Of a stretch of DNA of 64,000 bases, positions 20,322 through 29,325 are shown in pieces. The DNA comes from Saprospiraceae bacterium. Its GTDB lineage: Bacteria; Bacteroidota; Bacteroidia; Chitinophagales; Saprospiraceae. The first letter of the stretch is position 1. Every line of letters starts with the position of its first letter. The notes under the pieces were generated by a model, which was not told the DNA's origin, did not search any database, and saw only the letters and a program-made list of their open reading frames with translations. Both the position numbers and the translations under genes were made by a program. The stretch covers positions 96,308 through 160,307 of the forward strand of contig JAHDHW010000002.1 in assembly GCA_020631105.1 (NCBI GenBank), written 5' to 3'.

Positions 20322-20708
20322 TTACATATTCTCGTACTTCGTAAAGATCGCATCACTCCATAAGTCCTCTAATTCATAGAATTCTCTTGTTTCTTTATAG
20401 AATATGTGTACTACAGTATCGAAGTAATCCATGCAGATCCATAAAGAGTTTTGCTGCCCTTCGTAGTGACTGGGTAATTCTCCGGCTTCATCTTTTATTC
20501 GTTTATAAATATTGTCAGAAATGGCCTTAACTTGTGTGTTAGAATCACCTTCGCAAATGATGAAGTGGCTTGCAGGAGCGTCATCTAATTGTCTGAGGTC
20601 GAGCTTTACGAGGTTTTTTCCTTTAATGTCTTGGATGCTGTCGATGATCAATGTGATCAGCTCTTCTGAGGAATAAGGTTGAGGTTTAGCTTGATGTTGT
20701 GAATTCAA
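20322..20708 (-). CDS. rsfS: Ribosomal silencing factor RsfS
   Basis: The 128-residue protein belongs to the RsfS/Iojap family, which binds ribosomal protein uL14 and blocks subunit joining when nutrients are short. Family segments seen are DIKGKNLVKLDLR, ASHFIICEGDSNTQVKAI, the glycine-containing HYEGQQNSLWICMDY and VVHIFYKETREFYELEDLWSDA. No early ATG is available, so the start is taken as TTG at 20708. It lies between ftsH and the divergent birA, a neighbourhood seen in other Bacteroidota. Confidence 0.94.
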   Translation of the reverse strand: MNSQHQAKPQPYSSEELITLIIDSIQDIKGKNLVKLDLRQLDDAPASHFIICEGDSNTQVKAISDNIYKRIKDEAGELPSHYEGQQNSLWICMDYFDTVVHIFYKETREFYELEDLWSDAIFTKYENM

Positions 20709-20832
20709 ATGTACTTTTTAATATTTTTATGAATAAATCTTGAGAAAACCGGTAGGCAGCTAATATTGTCTACCCAAGTACTTAGATATCGTTATACTGT
20801 TTTTTGAAAGTGTTTATTTAACATCGAAGGCT

Positions 20833-20840
20833 TATTTTTG
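20833..20840 (+). promoter_or_regulatory. Possible -7 box for birA
   Basis: TATTTTTG fits the Bacteroidota -7 consensus TAnnTTTG and lies about 115 bases before the chosen birA start in the divergent rsfS/birA spacer. The nearest TTTG upstream is about 26 bases away, somewhat long, so the call is tentative. Confidence 0.35.
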
Positions 20841-20954
20841 TTTGCTAGCTTTTAATAGCAGAAAATAAGAGAGGTTCGATCAAAAAGTGAGCACACTAAC
20901 AAGATAGCCGTTTTCTGGTACTTGAAGCTTGTAAAGCTACAAAATCCTACGCTT

Positions 20955-21716
20955 TTGAGTAATTTAACTAACACCCTTTTCGTCGGAAAAGTTTTATTGC
21001 GCTTTGAAGCCTTAGAATCTACTAATGAGTACGCAGTAAATCTTGTATCAAAAAATAAACCAAGCGAAGGAACGGTCATTACGGCATTTGATCAGACTAA
21101 AGGTAGAGGACAGATTGGCAGGTCATGGTCAAGTGAACCTGGAAAAAACCTCACTTTTAGTTTGATTTTATATCCTAAGATGTTACCCGTTCGCCATCAA
21201 TTCTTGTTGAATCAGGCTATTGCTCTAGGTTTAAGTGATTATTTGAGGCAATATTTCAAAGATGTAAGAATCAAATGGCCAAACGATATATATATCGGAG
21301 ATCGTAAAATATGTGGCATTCTTATTCAGAATTTACTTTCTGGTTCTAATATTCAGGCCTCTATTATTGGTATTGGTCTAAATGTAAATCAATGTGAGTT
21401 TGATCCGAGTTTGCCAAATCCGACATCTTTGGCAAAAGAAATGGGTAAAACCCTCGACCTGGATGAAGTGCTCGCAAAACTTTGCGAGTCTTTAGAGTTA
21501 CGGTATTTGCAGCTCCGGGCGGATAAGCCGTCGATTTTGAAAAAAGATTACTTAGAACAACTTTATCGATTTCAGGAGTCAGCACTTTTTCAATATCCGG
21601 ATGGTAAACTATTTAGTGGACAGATCGTTGGTGTTACGGAGGCTGGTAAGCTTCGAATCCATCATCAAAATGGAGAGGAACATTTTGATGTACGGGAGGT
21701 TTCTTTTGTTATTTAA
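20955..21716 (+). CDS. birA: Biotin-[acetyl-CoA-carboxylase] ligase
   Basis: BirA attaches biotin to carboxylase carrier domains. It shows the catalytic-domain motifs LESTNEYA, FDQTKGRGQIGRSW (biotin-binding glycine-rich loop), IKWPNDIYIGDRKICGILIQN and IIGIGLNVNQ, and a short C-terminal SH3-like domain. There is no N-terminal helix-turn-helix, so it is a ligase without the repressor function of the E. coli protein. No ATG precedes the conserved domain. I choose TTG at 20955 (about 253 residues, beginning SNLTNTLFVGKV); another TTG at 20922 would add 11 residues. It is divergent from rsfS and followed by cinA. Confidence 0.93.
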   Translation: MSNLTNTLFVGKVLLRFEALESTNEYAVNLVSKNKPSEGTVITAFDQTKGRGQIGRSWSSEPGKNLTFSLILYPKMLPVRHQFLLNQAIALGLSDYLRQYFKDVRIKWPNDIYIGDRKICGILIQNLLSGSNIQASIIGIGLNVNQCEFDPSLPNPTSLAKEMGKTLDLDEVLAKLCESLELRYLQLRADKPSILKKDYLEQLYRFQESALFQYPDGKLFSGQIVGVTEAGKLRIHHQNGEEHFDVREVSFVI

Positions 21717-21757
21717 ACCTGCTCTTAAATTGTTTTAACTCAATAATTGATCTTCAG

Positions 21758-23044
21758 ATGAATGCAACTCTAATCACGGTTGGCGATGAAATATTAATTG
21801 GTCAAATAGTGGATACGAACTCGGCCTGGATGGGGCAAGAACTTAACTTGCGAGGAATAAAAATTCAGGAAATCAGAAGTATCAGTGATGAGCATGATGA
21901 TATTATTAGAGCTATTCAGGCAAGTTTTGAAACCTCAGATTTGATCTTAATGACCGGAGGATTAGGTCCGACCAAAGATGATATTACCAAGAAGGCAATT
22001 TCAGATTATTATGGAGTTGGAATGACGTTTCATACTCCAACCTTTGAACGGATTGAACGATTCTTTGAAAAGTTGGGACGTAGTACTACACCGGCACACC
22101 GTGAGCAATGTTATATGCCGACCAATGCCACTTTGCTTCAAAACAAAATGGGATCTGCCCCCGGAATGTGGTTTGATGAAGGAGGGAAAGTATTAATCTC
22201 TATGCCTGGAGTACCTTACGAAATGAAAAGTATCATGACAGATGAGGTTTTTCCAAGGCTGAAAGAAAGATTTGTAACTAAACCAATAGCACACCGAACG
22301 ATCCTTACCATTGGAGAGGGGGAATCCAGGATTGCTGCAAAAATTGAAGCCTTCGAAGAGCAGTTACCAGATGGTATGAAACTAGCCTACCTTCCTGGTT
22401 TAGGTATGGTGCGCTTACGTTTGTCCGCAACAGGGGAAGACAAAGTTGTGTTACATGAGTTACTGGACGAAAAAGTAAAGGAAATCCATGCCATTATCCC
22501 ACATCTTATATTTGGTTACGAGACCCAGACTATTGAAGAGGTTGTCGGGGAATTGCTAAAGCAAAATGGCAAAACTCTTGGGACCGCAGAAAGCTGTACA
22601 GGGGGTTATTTGGCTCACCGGATTACTAGTATAGCAGGGTCTTCTGCCTACTTCAGCGGAAGCATTGTGGCCTACGCCAATCAGATAAAAGAATCGCATC
22701 TAAACGTCTCTGCAGATACCCTTAAAACTCATGGTGCGGTAAGTAAAGAAACAGTGGTTGAAATGGTGCAAGGAGCACTGACTGCTTTGGGAACGGATAT
22801 AGCGATATCAGTTTCTGGTATTGCCGGACCTGGAGGAGGTACACCAGATAAACCGGTAGGAACTATCTGGTTGGCAGTAGGAGATCAACAAAGGATTAAT
22901 ACCTATAAATTGAATTTAGGGAAAGATCGCCTTAAGAATATCCAATATACTGCAAATGTGGCGTTTAATATGATTCGAAAATTTATTTTGACGGAAAATT
23001 CTTCAAAAACAGTAGCTGAAATATCAGGTGATTTGACAGAATAA
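21758..23044 (+). CDS. cinA: CinA-family nicotinamide-nucleotide amidohydrolase
   Basis: The 428-residue two-domain protein matches CinA. The N-terminal MoCF-like domain (about 1-170) has the VGDEILIGQIVDTNSAW and MTGGLGPTKDDITKKA motifs. The C-terminal amidohydrolase domain (about 265-415) has the TAESCTGGYL motif and the SGIAGPGGG loop. Members remove the amide from nicotinamide mononucleotide, recycling pyridine nucleotides. Older names call it competence/damage-inducible. It lies 41 bases after birA and may be cotranscribed with it. Confidence 0.95.
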   Translation: MNATLITVGDEILIGQIVDTNSAWMGQELNLRGIKIQEIRSISDEHDDIIRAIQASFETSDLILMTGGLGPTKDDITKKAISDYYGVGMTFHTPTFERIERFFEKLGRSTTPAHREQCYMPTNATLLQNKMGSAPGMWFDEGGKVLISMPGVPYEMKSIMTDEVFPRLKERFVTKPIAHRTILTIGEGESRIAAKIEAFEEQLPDGMKLAYLPGLGMVRLRLSATGEDKVVLHELLDEKVKEIHAIIPHLIFGYETQTIEEVVGELLKQNGKTLGTAESCTGGYLAHRITSIAGSSAYFSGSIVAYANQIKESHLNVSADTLKTHGAVSKETVVEMVQGALTALGTDIAISVSGIAGPGGGTPDKPVGTIWLAVGDQQRINTYKLNLGKDRLKNIQYTANVAFNMIRKFILTENSSKTVAEISGDLTE

Positions 23045-23220
23045 ATGCTTGCTATTTAAAGGTTTATGCCAAATAAACGATTTGGTATAAGTGTAATCTT
23101 CAAAACACTTCATCGTCGGTTACCGTAAAACAGACTTTGAAGAAGGAAAGCAAGATTACATTTGATGGTCAGGGACAAACAAAAATGTCTTCCACTCCTA
23201 CATTTTGAACATAAAACCCG

Positions 23221-23228
23221 TAATTTTG
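23221..23228 (+). promoter_or_regulatory. Candidate -7 box upstream of the E2 gene
   Basis: TAATTTTG matches TAnnTTTG and lies 52 bases before the ATG at 23280. A TTTTG upstream ends 13 bases before it, closer than the usual spacing, so the -33 element is uncertain. Confidence 0.45.
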
Positions 23229-23279
23229 TGGGCGTAAAACCTAACCAAATTAATTTTAAACCAAATTTAAAAGAACTAA

Positions 23280-24638
23280 ATGGCACAAGTTGAACTCATT
23301 ATGCCCAAAATGGGCGAAAGTATCATGGAAGCCACTATCCTTAAATGGGTCAAGCAGGTTGGCGACCAAGTAGAGGTAGATGAAACTATCCTTGAAATTG
23401 CTACTGATAAGGTTGATAGCGAAGTGCCTTCGCCTATAAGTGGTACAATCGCTAAAATACTTTTTGAGGAAAATGATGTTGTTGAGATCGGTAAGGTGAT
23501 TGCGATAATTGCAACGGAGGGAGAAGAGGTTGCAGCACCGACGGAGTCCTCTTCAGCGGACGTTTCTGACAGTAGCAAAAGCGAATCGTCAGGAGCATCA
23601 GCGAATAAAAATGGAAAACACTCGGTTCCAAGCTCAAGCCCACAACCACAAGTGGCAATGACGACAACAGTGCCGCCGGTAAGCACCTCTAATGGATCTG
23701 GGAATCGCTTTTATTCTCCACTTGTTAAAAATATAGCTAAAGAGGAAAATATAAGTGTTGCAGAGTTGGAAACTGTTCCAGGTAGTGGAAAAGATGGCAG
23801 AGTGACAAAGAATGATATTTTAGCCTATTTGTCTAATCGGACAGCTACACCAAACGTCCAAAATATAAGTACTAATCCAGTAGCTACAAAAGCTTCTTCT
23901 AGCCCAAGCGCTTCAGTAAGTGTAAGCGGTTCTACAGAAATCGTAGAGATGGATCGTATGCGTAAGCTGATTGCGGATCATATGGTAATGTCAAAGCATA
24001 CCTCGCCTCATGTTACTTCTTTTATAGAGGTTGATGTAACTAACATTGTCAACTGGCGTAATAGGGTAAAGGCTTCTTTCCAACAATCAAATGGAGAGAA
24101 AATAACCTTTACTCCAATATTCATAGAAGCGGTCGCAAAGGCGATCAAAGATTTTCCAATGATTAATGTTTCTGTTGATGGAACCAAAATCATTGTTAAA
24201 AAAGACATAAATATTGGGATGGCTGCGGCTTTACCATCAGGAAATCTGATTGTTCCCGTTATTAAAGGGGCTGATCAGATGAATTTACTCGGCTTAACGA
24301 AGTCCGTAAATGATCTGGCTAAAAGAGCCAGAGAAAATAAATTGAAACCGGAAGAGATCCAAGGAGGAACTTTCACTTTGACGAATGTTGGAACTTTCGG
24401 TAATGTTATGGGGACACCCATCATTAATCAACCACAAGTTGCTATCCTTGCAGTAGGAGCAATTCGAAAGAAACCTGCTGTCGTTGAGACAGAGTATGGG
24501 GACTTAATTGCGGTTCGACAAATGATGTTTATGTCCTTGTCTTATGACCACCGTGTAGTGGATGGATTCCTGGGAGGATCATTCTTACGTAGAGTAGGAG
24601 ATTACCTGGAAGCATTCGATCACAAGCAGACTATCTGA
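23280..24638 (+). CDS. 2-oxo acid dehydrogenase E2 component (dihydrolipoamide acyltransferase)
   Basis: The 452-residue protein has the E2 domain order. A lipoyl domain (about 1-77) carries the lipoylated lysine in EIATDKVDSEV. A Ser/Ala-rich linker leads to an E3-binding domain (about 142-180; ENISVAELETVPGSGKDGRV). After a second linker comes the catalytic domain (about 220-450), ending in the active-site DHRVVDG at about residue 423. It transfers acyl groups to CoA within a large complex. The E1 and E3 genes are not adjacent, so whether the substrate is pyruvate or branched-chain 2-oxoacids cannot be decided here. Confidence 0.93.
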   Translation: MAQVELIMPKMGESIMEATILKWVKQVGDQVEVDETILEIATDKVDSEVPSPISGTIAKILFEENDVVEIGKVIAIIATEGEEVAAPTESSSADVSDSSKSESSGASANKNGKHSVPSSSPQPQVAMTTTVPPVSTSNGSGNRFYSPLVKNIAKEENISVAELETVPGSGKDGRVTKNDILAYLSNRTATPNVQNISTNPVATKASSSPSASVSVSGSTEIVEMDRMRKLIADHMVMSKHTSPHVTSFIEVDVTNIVNWRNRVKASFQQSNGEKITFTPIFIEAVAKAIKDFPMINVSVDGTKIIVKKDINIGMAAALPSGNLIVPVIKGADQMNLLGLTKSVNDLAKRARENKLKPEEIQGGTFTLTNVGTFGNVMGTPIINQPQVAILAVGAIRKKPAVVETEYGDLIAVRQMMFMSLSYDHRVVDGFLGGSFLRRVGDYLEAFDHKQTI

Positions 24639-24798
24639 GAAACAGCCATTAATTCGAGTACTAGGCAAATAAACTGAAAACTAAAAAGCATTTCATTTGC
24701 CTTCAGTAATCGGTATTTTCGTTTGACTCCGTCTATTCGCAATGAATAACGCGTTCAATCGTTTTATAACTGTTGTTTAGCGATTCAAAGGCTTAATT

Positions 24799-27006
24799 AT
24801 GTTTCTACGTTTAGGTGTTCTTTTAGTCTTGTTTTTAGGGTGTAGCTTGTCTGTCAACGGCCAATCTATCAAAAAACTCAAATCTGAGGCGGATGCTTTT
24901 TTCAAGCATGAGAAGTACAGTCGTGCACTGGCTAAGTATTATAGCGTGCAATACCGTAAACCTGATGATATGGGTGTGCGCACCCGAATAGGAGCGTGCA
25001 GTTACTATACAAATAAACCAGAGCAGGCTAAAAAGTATCTTCATTACGTATTGGAGAATGATAAAAGCCCAAGCGCCGAAACCTATCTTTATTTGGCTAA
25101 AACTTATCAGGGAGAGCTAAACTTCTCTGAAGCCATAAAGTTCTATAAATTCTACCTTCGAAATATTAAAGAAAATCATAAAGATCGAAACTGGGTGAAG
25201 GCCGAAATTCGTCGATGCGCCAGTGGGCTGAGATTAGTGGCTAAAGATCAGTTAGCTATTGTGGAAAACCTGGGAGAAACGGTGAATGGGCCAGGGGATG
25301 ATTTTGCACCGATGCTTAGCCCTAATTTTGGAGATAAAATTTATTTCAGTTCGGCAAGACCCGGAAATCGTGGCGGATTAAGAGATGAGAAAGGTTTGCG
25401 CGATGAGCAATTTGGTAATTATAAAGCAGATATGTTTTCTACTCAGGTAGTAAACGGAGCATGGACAGCTACCTCACCACTAAATCCTATGTTGAATAGT
25501 GCACGACATGAAGTTATTCTTGGATTTGGGGAAGGCGGTAAACTGCTGCATTACTTCAAAGGGCCAACTCTTTTTAGTGGAGAGCTTCTGGTAGATACCT
25601 TTAAAGTTGATGCGACTGGTCCAAATAGTGGTTATTTAAATAGCCCTATGAATGGAGAAATGGGTGATGGAGCACCTTTCTTTGTTAATGATTCTACGAT
25701 TATTTTTTCCAGCTTCAGAGAAGGTGGCTTCGGAGGGCGTGACCTTTATATAACGGAGTATTCTTATACTGGACAATGGTCAAGACCTTTGAATCTTGGT
25801 CCGATAATCAATTCGCCTTATGACGAAACCACACCGTTTCTGAGTCAGGATGGCCGAACGCTATACTTTAGCTCCAATGGTATCAATAGCATGGGGGGGC
25901 TTGATGTATTTAAATCTACCTTTGATGATTTTAAAGAGCAATGGTCGACGCCTGAAAATGTGGGAATTCCAATTAACTCAGCGGCTGACGATGCTTACTT
26001 TAAGTTGACCCATGATGGATATAAAGGGTTCTTCTCCAGCGATAGAATAGATGGGGAGGGAATGCGAGATATTTACGTAGCGTATTTCAGATCGCCTAAC
26101 CGGGAGCAATTAGTGGCAATGACACCTGCGCTTTTTTCTGAGGTGCGGGATTATAAATCGCAAAAACAGAGCGGAGTATCTGTTGCGATGGAGACTCCGA
26201 AATCAGAGATTGGGACGGTTTCAACCATTACCTCCCGGACCTATACAGAGGATGAGATTACGGAGTATAAGTTTAAGCCTTTGTTTTATAATAAGGACGA
26301 GCAGGTTTTGACGATTACAAATACTCAGGAATTAAATAAGATAGCACGTCTACTTATTCAGTATCCACAATTACGACTCGTAATTACAAGTAATTCTGAT
26401 GGAGGTACGCCAAAGAATTTTGATCTATATTTTTCATTAAAGCGTGGAGAAGAGGTTGCAACATATTTGACGGGACATGGAGTTAAGCCCAGCAGTATTA
26501 CGATAAAAGGTTGTGGGATTAATTATCCAATTGCAAAGATTGAGACGGAATCAGGCTTTAATGCACAAGCACTTCGCCTAAATCGACGGATAGACCTTGA
26601 TGTTTTGAATACAACAGGCCTGCCTATTCGGATTAAAAAAGAGGAACCTGTCGTTAATAAAAGAATTGAAAGTAAGTCTGATGACTATTATCGTACGGCC
26701 ATTCAAGGCCTCTCATATAAAGTACAAGTAGCAGCAATTAAGCAAATGTACAATGGCAACATCTTAAAGGATTATCCTGATCCTATGGTTGAAATGAGAG
26801 GAGAAGACGAATACTATAAATATACGGTCGGGCTTTACCAGACTTTTTCGTCAGCTAATGAGTTACGCAAAGATCTTATTCGCCAGGGGGTGACCGATGC
26901 ATTTATCGTACCTTATGTGAATGGAGTCCGTGTAAATAAGGACGACTCTAAAATCTATTCAGCAGCCTATCCTGATCTTCTCAATTTTTTGGAAAAGACA
27001 GAGTAA
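24799..27006 (+). CDS. Envelope protein with TPR, PD40 propeller, OmpA-like and SPOR-like domains
   Basis: This 735-residue exported protein has several domains in order. The signal sequence (about 1-22) contains a Cys at residue 15 that is a weak lipobox candidate. TPR-like helices span about 22-140. PD40/WD40-like repeats span about 150-430 (IYFSSARPGNRGG, IIFSSFREGGFGGRDLY, LYFSSNGINSMGGLDV). An OmpA-like peptidoglycan-binding domain covers about 490-605, and a SPOR-like segment beginning YKVQVAA covers about 638-720. TPR-PD40-OmpA proteins such as PorE tie the type IX secretion machinery to peptidoglycan. Such a role fits with sprA nearby, but T9SS membership is inferred, because many Bacteroidota paralogues exist. 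Confidence 0.85.
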   Translation: MFLRLGVLLVLFLGCSLSVNGQSIKKLKSEADAFFKHEKYSRALAKYYSVQYRKPDDMGVRTRIGACSYYTNKPEQAKKYLHYVLENDKSPSAETYLYLAKTYQGELNFSEAIKFYKFYLRNIKENHKDRNWVKAEIRRCASGLRLVAKDQLAIVENLGETVNGPGDDFAPMLSPNFGDKIYFSSARPGNRGGLRDEKGLRDEQFGNYKADMFSTQVVNGAWTATSPLNPMLNSARHEVILGFGEGGKLLHYFKGPTLFSGELLVDTFKVDATGPNSGYLNSPMNGEMGDGAPFFVNDSTIIFSSFREGGFGGRDLYITEYSYTGQWSRPLNLGPIINSPYDETTPFLSQDGRTLYFSSNGINSMGGLDVFKSTFDDFKEQWSTPENVGIPINSAADDAYFKLTHDGYKGFFSSDRIDGEGMRDIYVAYFRSPNREQLVAMTPALFSEVRDYKSQKQSGVSVAMETPKSEIGTVSTITSRTYTEDEITEYKFKPLFYNKDEQVLTITNTQELNKIARLLIQYPQLRLVITSNSDGGTPKNFDLYFSLKRGEEVATYLTGHGVKPSSITIKGCGINYPIAKIETESGFNAQALRLNRRIDLDVLNTTGLPIRIKKEEPVVNKRIESKSDDYYRTAIQGLSYKVQVAAIKQMYNGNILKDYPDPMVEMRGEDEYYKYTVGLYQTFSSANELRKDLIRQGVTDAFIVPYVNGVRVNKDDSKIYSAAYPDLLNFLEKTE

Positions 27007-27158
27007 TAGGACCATTTCTCTCTAATTTCATTCGCATTTAAGTTTGAATTAGTCTTAAAAAACCTCATCTTCGTTCGTGCTTAACACGAAGCAGACAGGG
27101 CACCTATACACCTTTTGGATAAATACATGTCCATCCTTCATACTATATCAACAGGCGA

Positions 27159-27725
27159 ATGGCAAACAATATGGGAACGATTGAGTTTTTTAAAGAAAGT
27201 ATCAAGAATCTTCGGACAGTAGGGACCCTTACTCGTAGTTCAAAATCTTTATGCAAGGCAATGATCAAGCATGTTGATTTTAAAACGGCTAATGTCATTG
27301 TTGAATTAGGTGCTGGTGATGGTGTAATTACAAAGCATATCCTTAAAAAAATGAAAAAGGATGCGAAGTTACTGAGCTTTGAAGTGAATGCTGAGTTCTG
27401 TAAACAACTTCGAGCGATTAATGACCCTAGATTAGTTGTGGTAGAGGATTCGGCAGAATACCTCGAACGTTATATGAAAGAAAATAACTGGAGTGAGATT
27501 GATGCAGTGATTTCTGCTATTCCATTCGTAGCTTTGCCGGACGAACTCGGCTTAATGATAATTGGAGAATGTAAACGCTTCTTAAAGAAAGGCGGCTTGT
27601 TTATCCAGGTACATTATTCATTATTGGCTAAAAAACTTTACCAAAAAGTCTTTGGTAATGTTGATGTTAACTTTGCCCCATTAAATATCCCCCCAGCCTT
27701 CGTTCTTGTAAGTGAAAAACGGTAA
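27159..27725 (+). CDS. Small class I SAM-dependent methyltransferase, phospholipid N-methyltransferase-like
   Basis: The 188-residue protein has the SAM-binding motif I VELGAGDGVITKHIL, an acidic post-I strand (LLSFEVNAEF), motif II around VVVEDSAEYL and the segment DAVISAIPFVALP. The N-terminal layout (EFFKESIKNLRTVGTLTRSSKSL) resembles phospholipid N-methyltransferase/KsgA-like proteins that methylate phosphatidylethanolamine. The substrate is inferred and rRNA or other lipids cannot be excluded. It stands alone, converging on the mevalonate kinase gene 16 bases downstream. Confidence 0.75.
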   Translation: MANNMGTIEFFKESIKNLRTVGTLTRSSKSLCKAMIKHVDFKTANVIVELGAGDGVITKHILKKMKKDAKLLSFEVNAEFCKQLRAINDPRLVVVEDSAEYLERYMKENNWSEIDAVISAIPFVALPDELGLMIIGECKRFLKKGGLFIQVHYSLLAKKLYQKVFGNVDVNFAPLNIPPAFVLVSEKR

Positions 27726-27741
27726 TTCCAATTTATTCCTT

Positions 27742-28638
27742 TTACTGGTCAATGATTAAACATTTAAGAGGGCTTAAGTCTTTTATGGTTTGTGTTATAT
27801 CACTACTGATGCCTAATAAAAAACCTCCTCCTCCTGCGCCACAAAGTTTAATTTTATAATGCTCCGCGTCTAAGCTTTGCTCCCAAATATTTTTTATATT
27901 CTCAGGTATCATGGCCTCGAAAAACTTCCATTGCAATCGGCTGATGGCCTCTATACAACCGAATAAATTTTCTCCGTCCTGCTCTATAGTTTGACGTATT
28001 GCACTACGATTCAATGGTGTCATTTGGTTATTAATCATCTGGCGGAATGCTGCGCTTGTTTCGTAGTTTTGGATGTAGTGTTTTACAAGCGGCGCCGTTT
28101 CCCGGGGGAAGCCGGTGTCCAGTAAGAAAAAAGAGAAGCCATCAATATACTTCGGAAATTGTACTTGCGTTACTGCTCCTTCATCAAGTTTAATGGCAGT
28201 GTTTGTATAACATACTAAAGGGTCAAAACCAGAGCTTTTACCATGGAAAAAGCTTTCAATGGAACCAAGAATCTGCTTGAGTTCATTTAGATTTAAATGA
28301 TCCGGCTTTATGTAATATTGATCAAAGACTGCAGCAGTGACTGCCCCTGAACTACCTACGCCATATCCAATTGGAAGGTTTGAGTTGAAATAAAGCCCTT
28401 TATCCAAATCCTTTTGAAATAGCGATGCTTGATATTCGATTCCATCAATGGATAAGCCCTTGCAATAAGCATGAAATGCGTTGAAGATCTGAGCTTGCAT
28501 TGCTGCCAGCGAATCATTATAATCCCAATGGCCACTGTATAGTTCTGTAGGCCGAGCTAGGGCAGGAGAGCCATGGATGAGCGCATGCTCGCCAAAGAGT
28601 AATACTTTTCCAAAATACTTTTTACCGGTGTCAGGCAT
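27742..28638 (-). CDS. GHMP-family kinase, probable mevalonate kinase
   Basis: The 298-residue GHMP kinase begins KYFGKVLLFGEHALIHGSPA, a typical mevalonate-kinase N-terminus. It has the ATP-binding GYGVGSSGAVTAAVFDQY motif (about residue 97) and the C-terminal GAGGGGFLLG motif. Mevalonate kinase phosphorylates mevalonate for isoprenoid synthesis, but related GHMP kinases act on sugars, so the substrate is likely rather than proven. Its start is 10 bases after the end of the CYTH gene, so the two are probably cotranscribed. Confidence 0.8.
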   Translation of the reverse strand: MPDTGKKYFGKVLLFGEHALIHGSPALARPTELYSGHWDYNDSLAAMQAQIFNAFHAYCKGLSIDGIEYQASLFQKDLDKGLYFNSNLPIGYGVGSSGAVTAAVFDQYYIKPDHLNLNELKQILGSIESFFHGKSSGFDPLVCYTNTAIKLDEGAVTQVQFPKYIDGFSFFLLDTGFPRETAPLVKHYIQNYETSAAFRQMINNQMTPLNRSAIRQTIEQDGENLFGCIEAISRLQWKFFEAMIPENIKNIWEQSLDAEHYKIKLCGAGGGGFLLGISSDITQTIKDLSPLKCLIIDQ

Positions 28639-28648
28639 CGATTAAAGT

Positions 28649-29164
28649 TTATAAGTTTTCTACCATATCGCTATAGGAGCAATCTAGTAAATCTTCTTCC
28701 TTAATTCCAAGTAGAGACATAAAATGTTCACATTGCTGTAGTAGTTTTTTCTTGCCAATACTTCCGTCTTTGTCAATCGCTTCAATTTCTACAAAGGAAC
28801 CTAAGGTCTGTACTTCGTCCACATGAAACTTAACATTATCAATAAAATAAATTGATCTTTGTTTATCTACAATTTTCCAGGTGTCTAATACTTTGCTCAA
28901 TACCTCTTTTAAAGCTGCACCTTCTTTTGAACGGTAAAGCGCAACTTCCGAGGCTTTTGGGCCACTTTGATTTGGACGATCATAATGAATCAAAGAATTT
29001 TCAATATTCCCTTCTCTTAATTTTAGCCGCCCTTTGTCAACTTTAAAATAAGTGTCGATCTGATGATCTGTTCCAATGAATCGGGCATTTTGCTGTTCAA
29101 GAATCTTCCGTACCTGATCGGGCGTATTGCATCTTGCTTTGATCTCAATATTTAGAATAGGCAT
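28649..29164 (-). CDS. CYTH-domain protein (class IV adenylate cyclase / thiamine triphosphatase-like)
   Basis: The 171-residue protein shows the CYTH tunnel-fold pattern: N-terminal NIEIKARC (the ExExK-like motif), DTYFKVDKGRLKLRE, an SEVALYR strand and the C-terminal FVEIEAID. CYTH enzymes bind triphosphates with divalent metal; members are class IV adenylate cyclases, thiamine triphosphatases or inorganic triphosphatases. The exact activity cannot be read. It is the first gene of a two-gene unit with the kinase gene. Confidence 0.85.
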   Translation of the reverse strand: MPILNIEIKARCNTPDQVRKILEQQNARFIGTDHQIDTYFKVDKGRLKLREGNIENSLIHYDRPNQSGPKASEVALYRSKEGAALKEVLSKVLDTWKIVDKQRSIYFIDNVKFHVDEVQTLGSFVEIEAIDKDGSIGKKKLLQQCEHFMSLLGIKEEDLLDCSYSDMVENL

Positions 29165-29253
29165 AAAGTGATTTTTATCGCGGTAAGATCACAAAACCTT
29201 TTTACATTATTGAAAGCTTAAAGAATATAATTTCCTTTAAGAAGGATAGGGTT

Positions 29254-29297
29254 AAAAAAATAGCGTCTTATAAAACCTTATAAGACGCTATTTTTTT
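29254..29297 (-). terminator. Strong bidirectional intrinsic terminator
   Basis: A perfect 13-bp stem (TAGCGTCTTATAA at 29261-29273 with its complement at 29278-29290) has a four-base loop, flanked by seven A on one side and seven T on the other. It ends the minus-strand transcript of the T9SS cargo gene and insulates the CYTH gene downstream. Confidence 0.92.
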
Positions 29298-29325
29298 AAG
29301 TTTAATTACAGCTAATTACAGCTAA

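Noticed and set aside
23276-23686. 136-codon minus-strand ORF over the start of the E2 gene
   Set aside because: It overlaps the lipoyl domain coding sequence; the Ser/Leu-rich translation looks like an antisense artefact.
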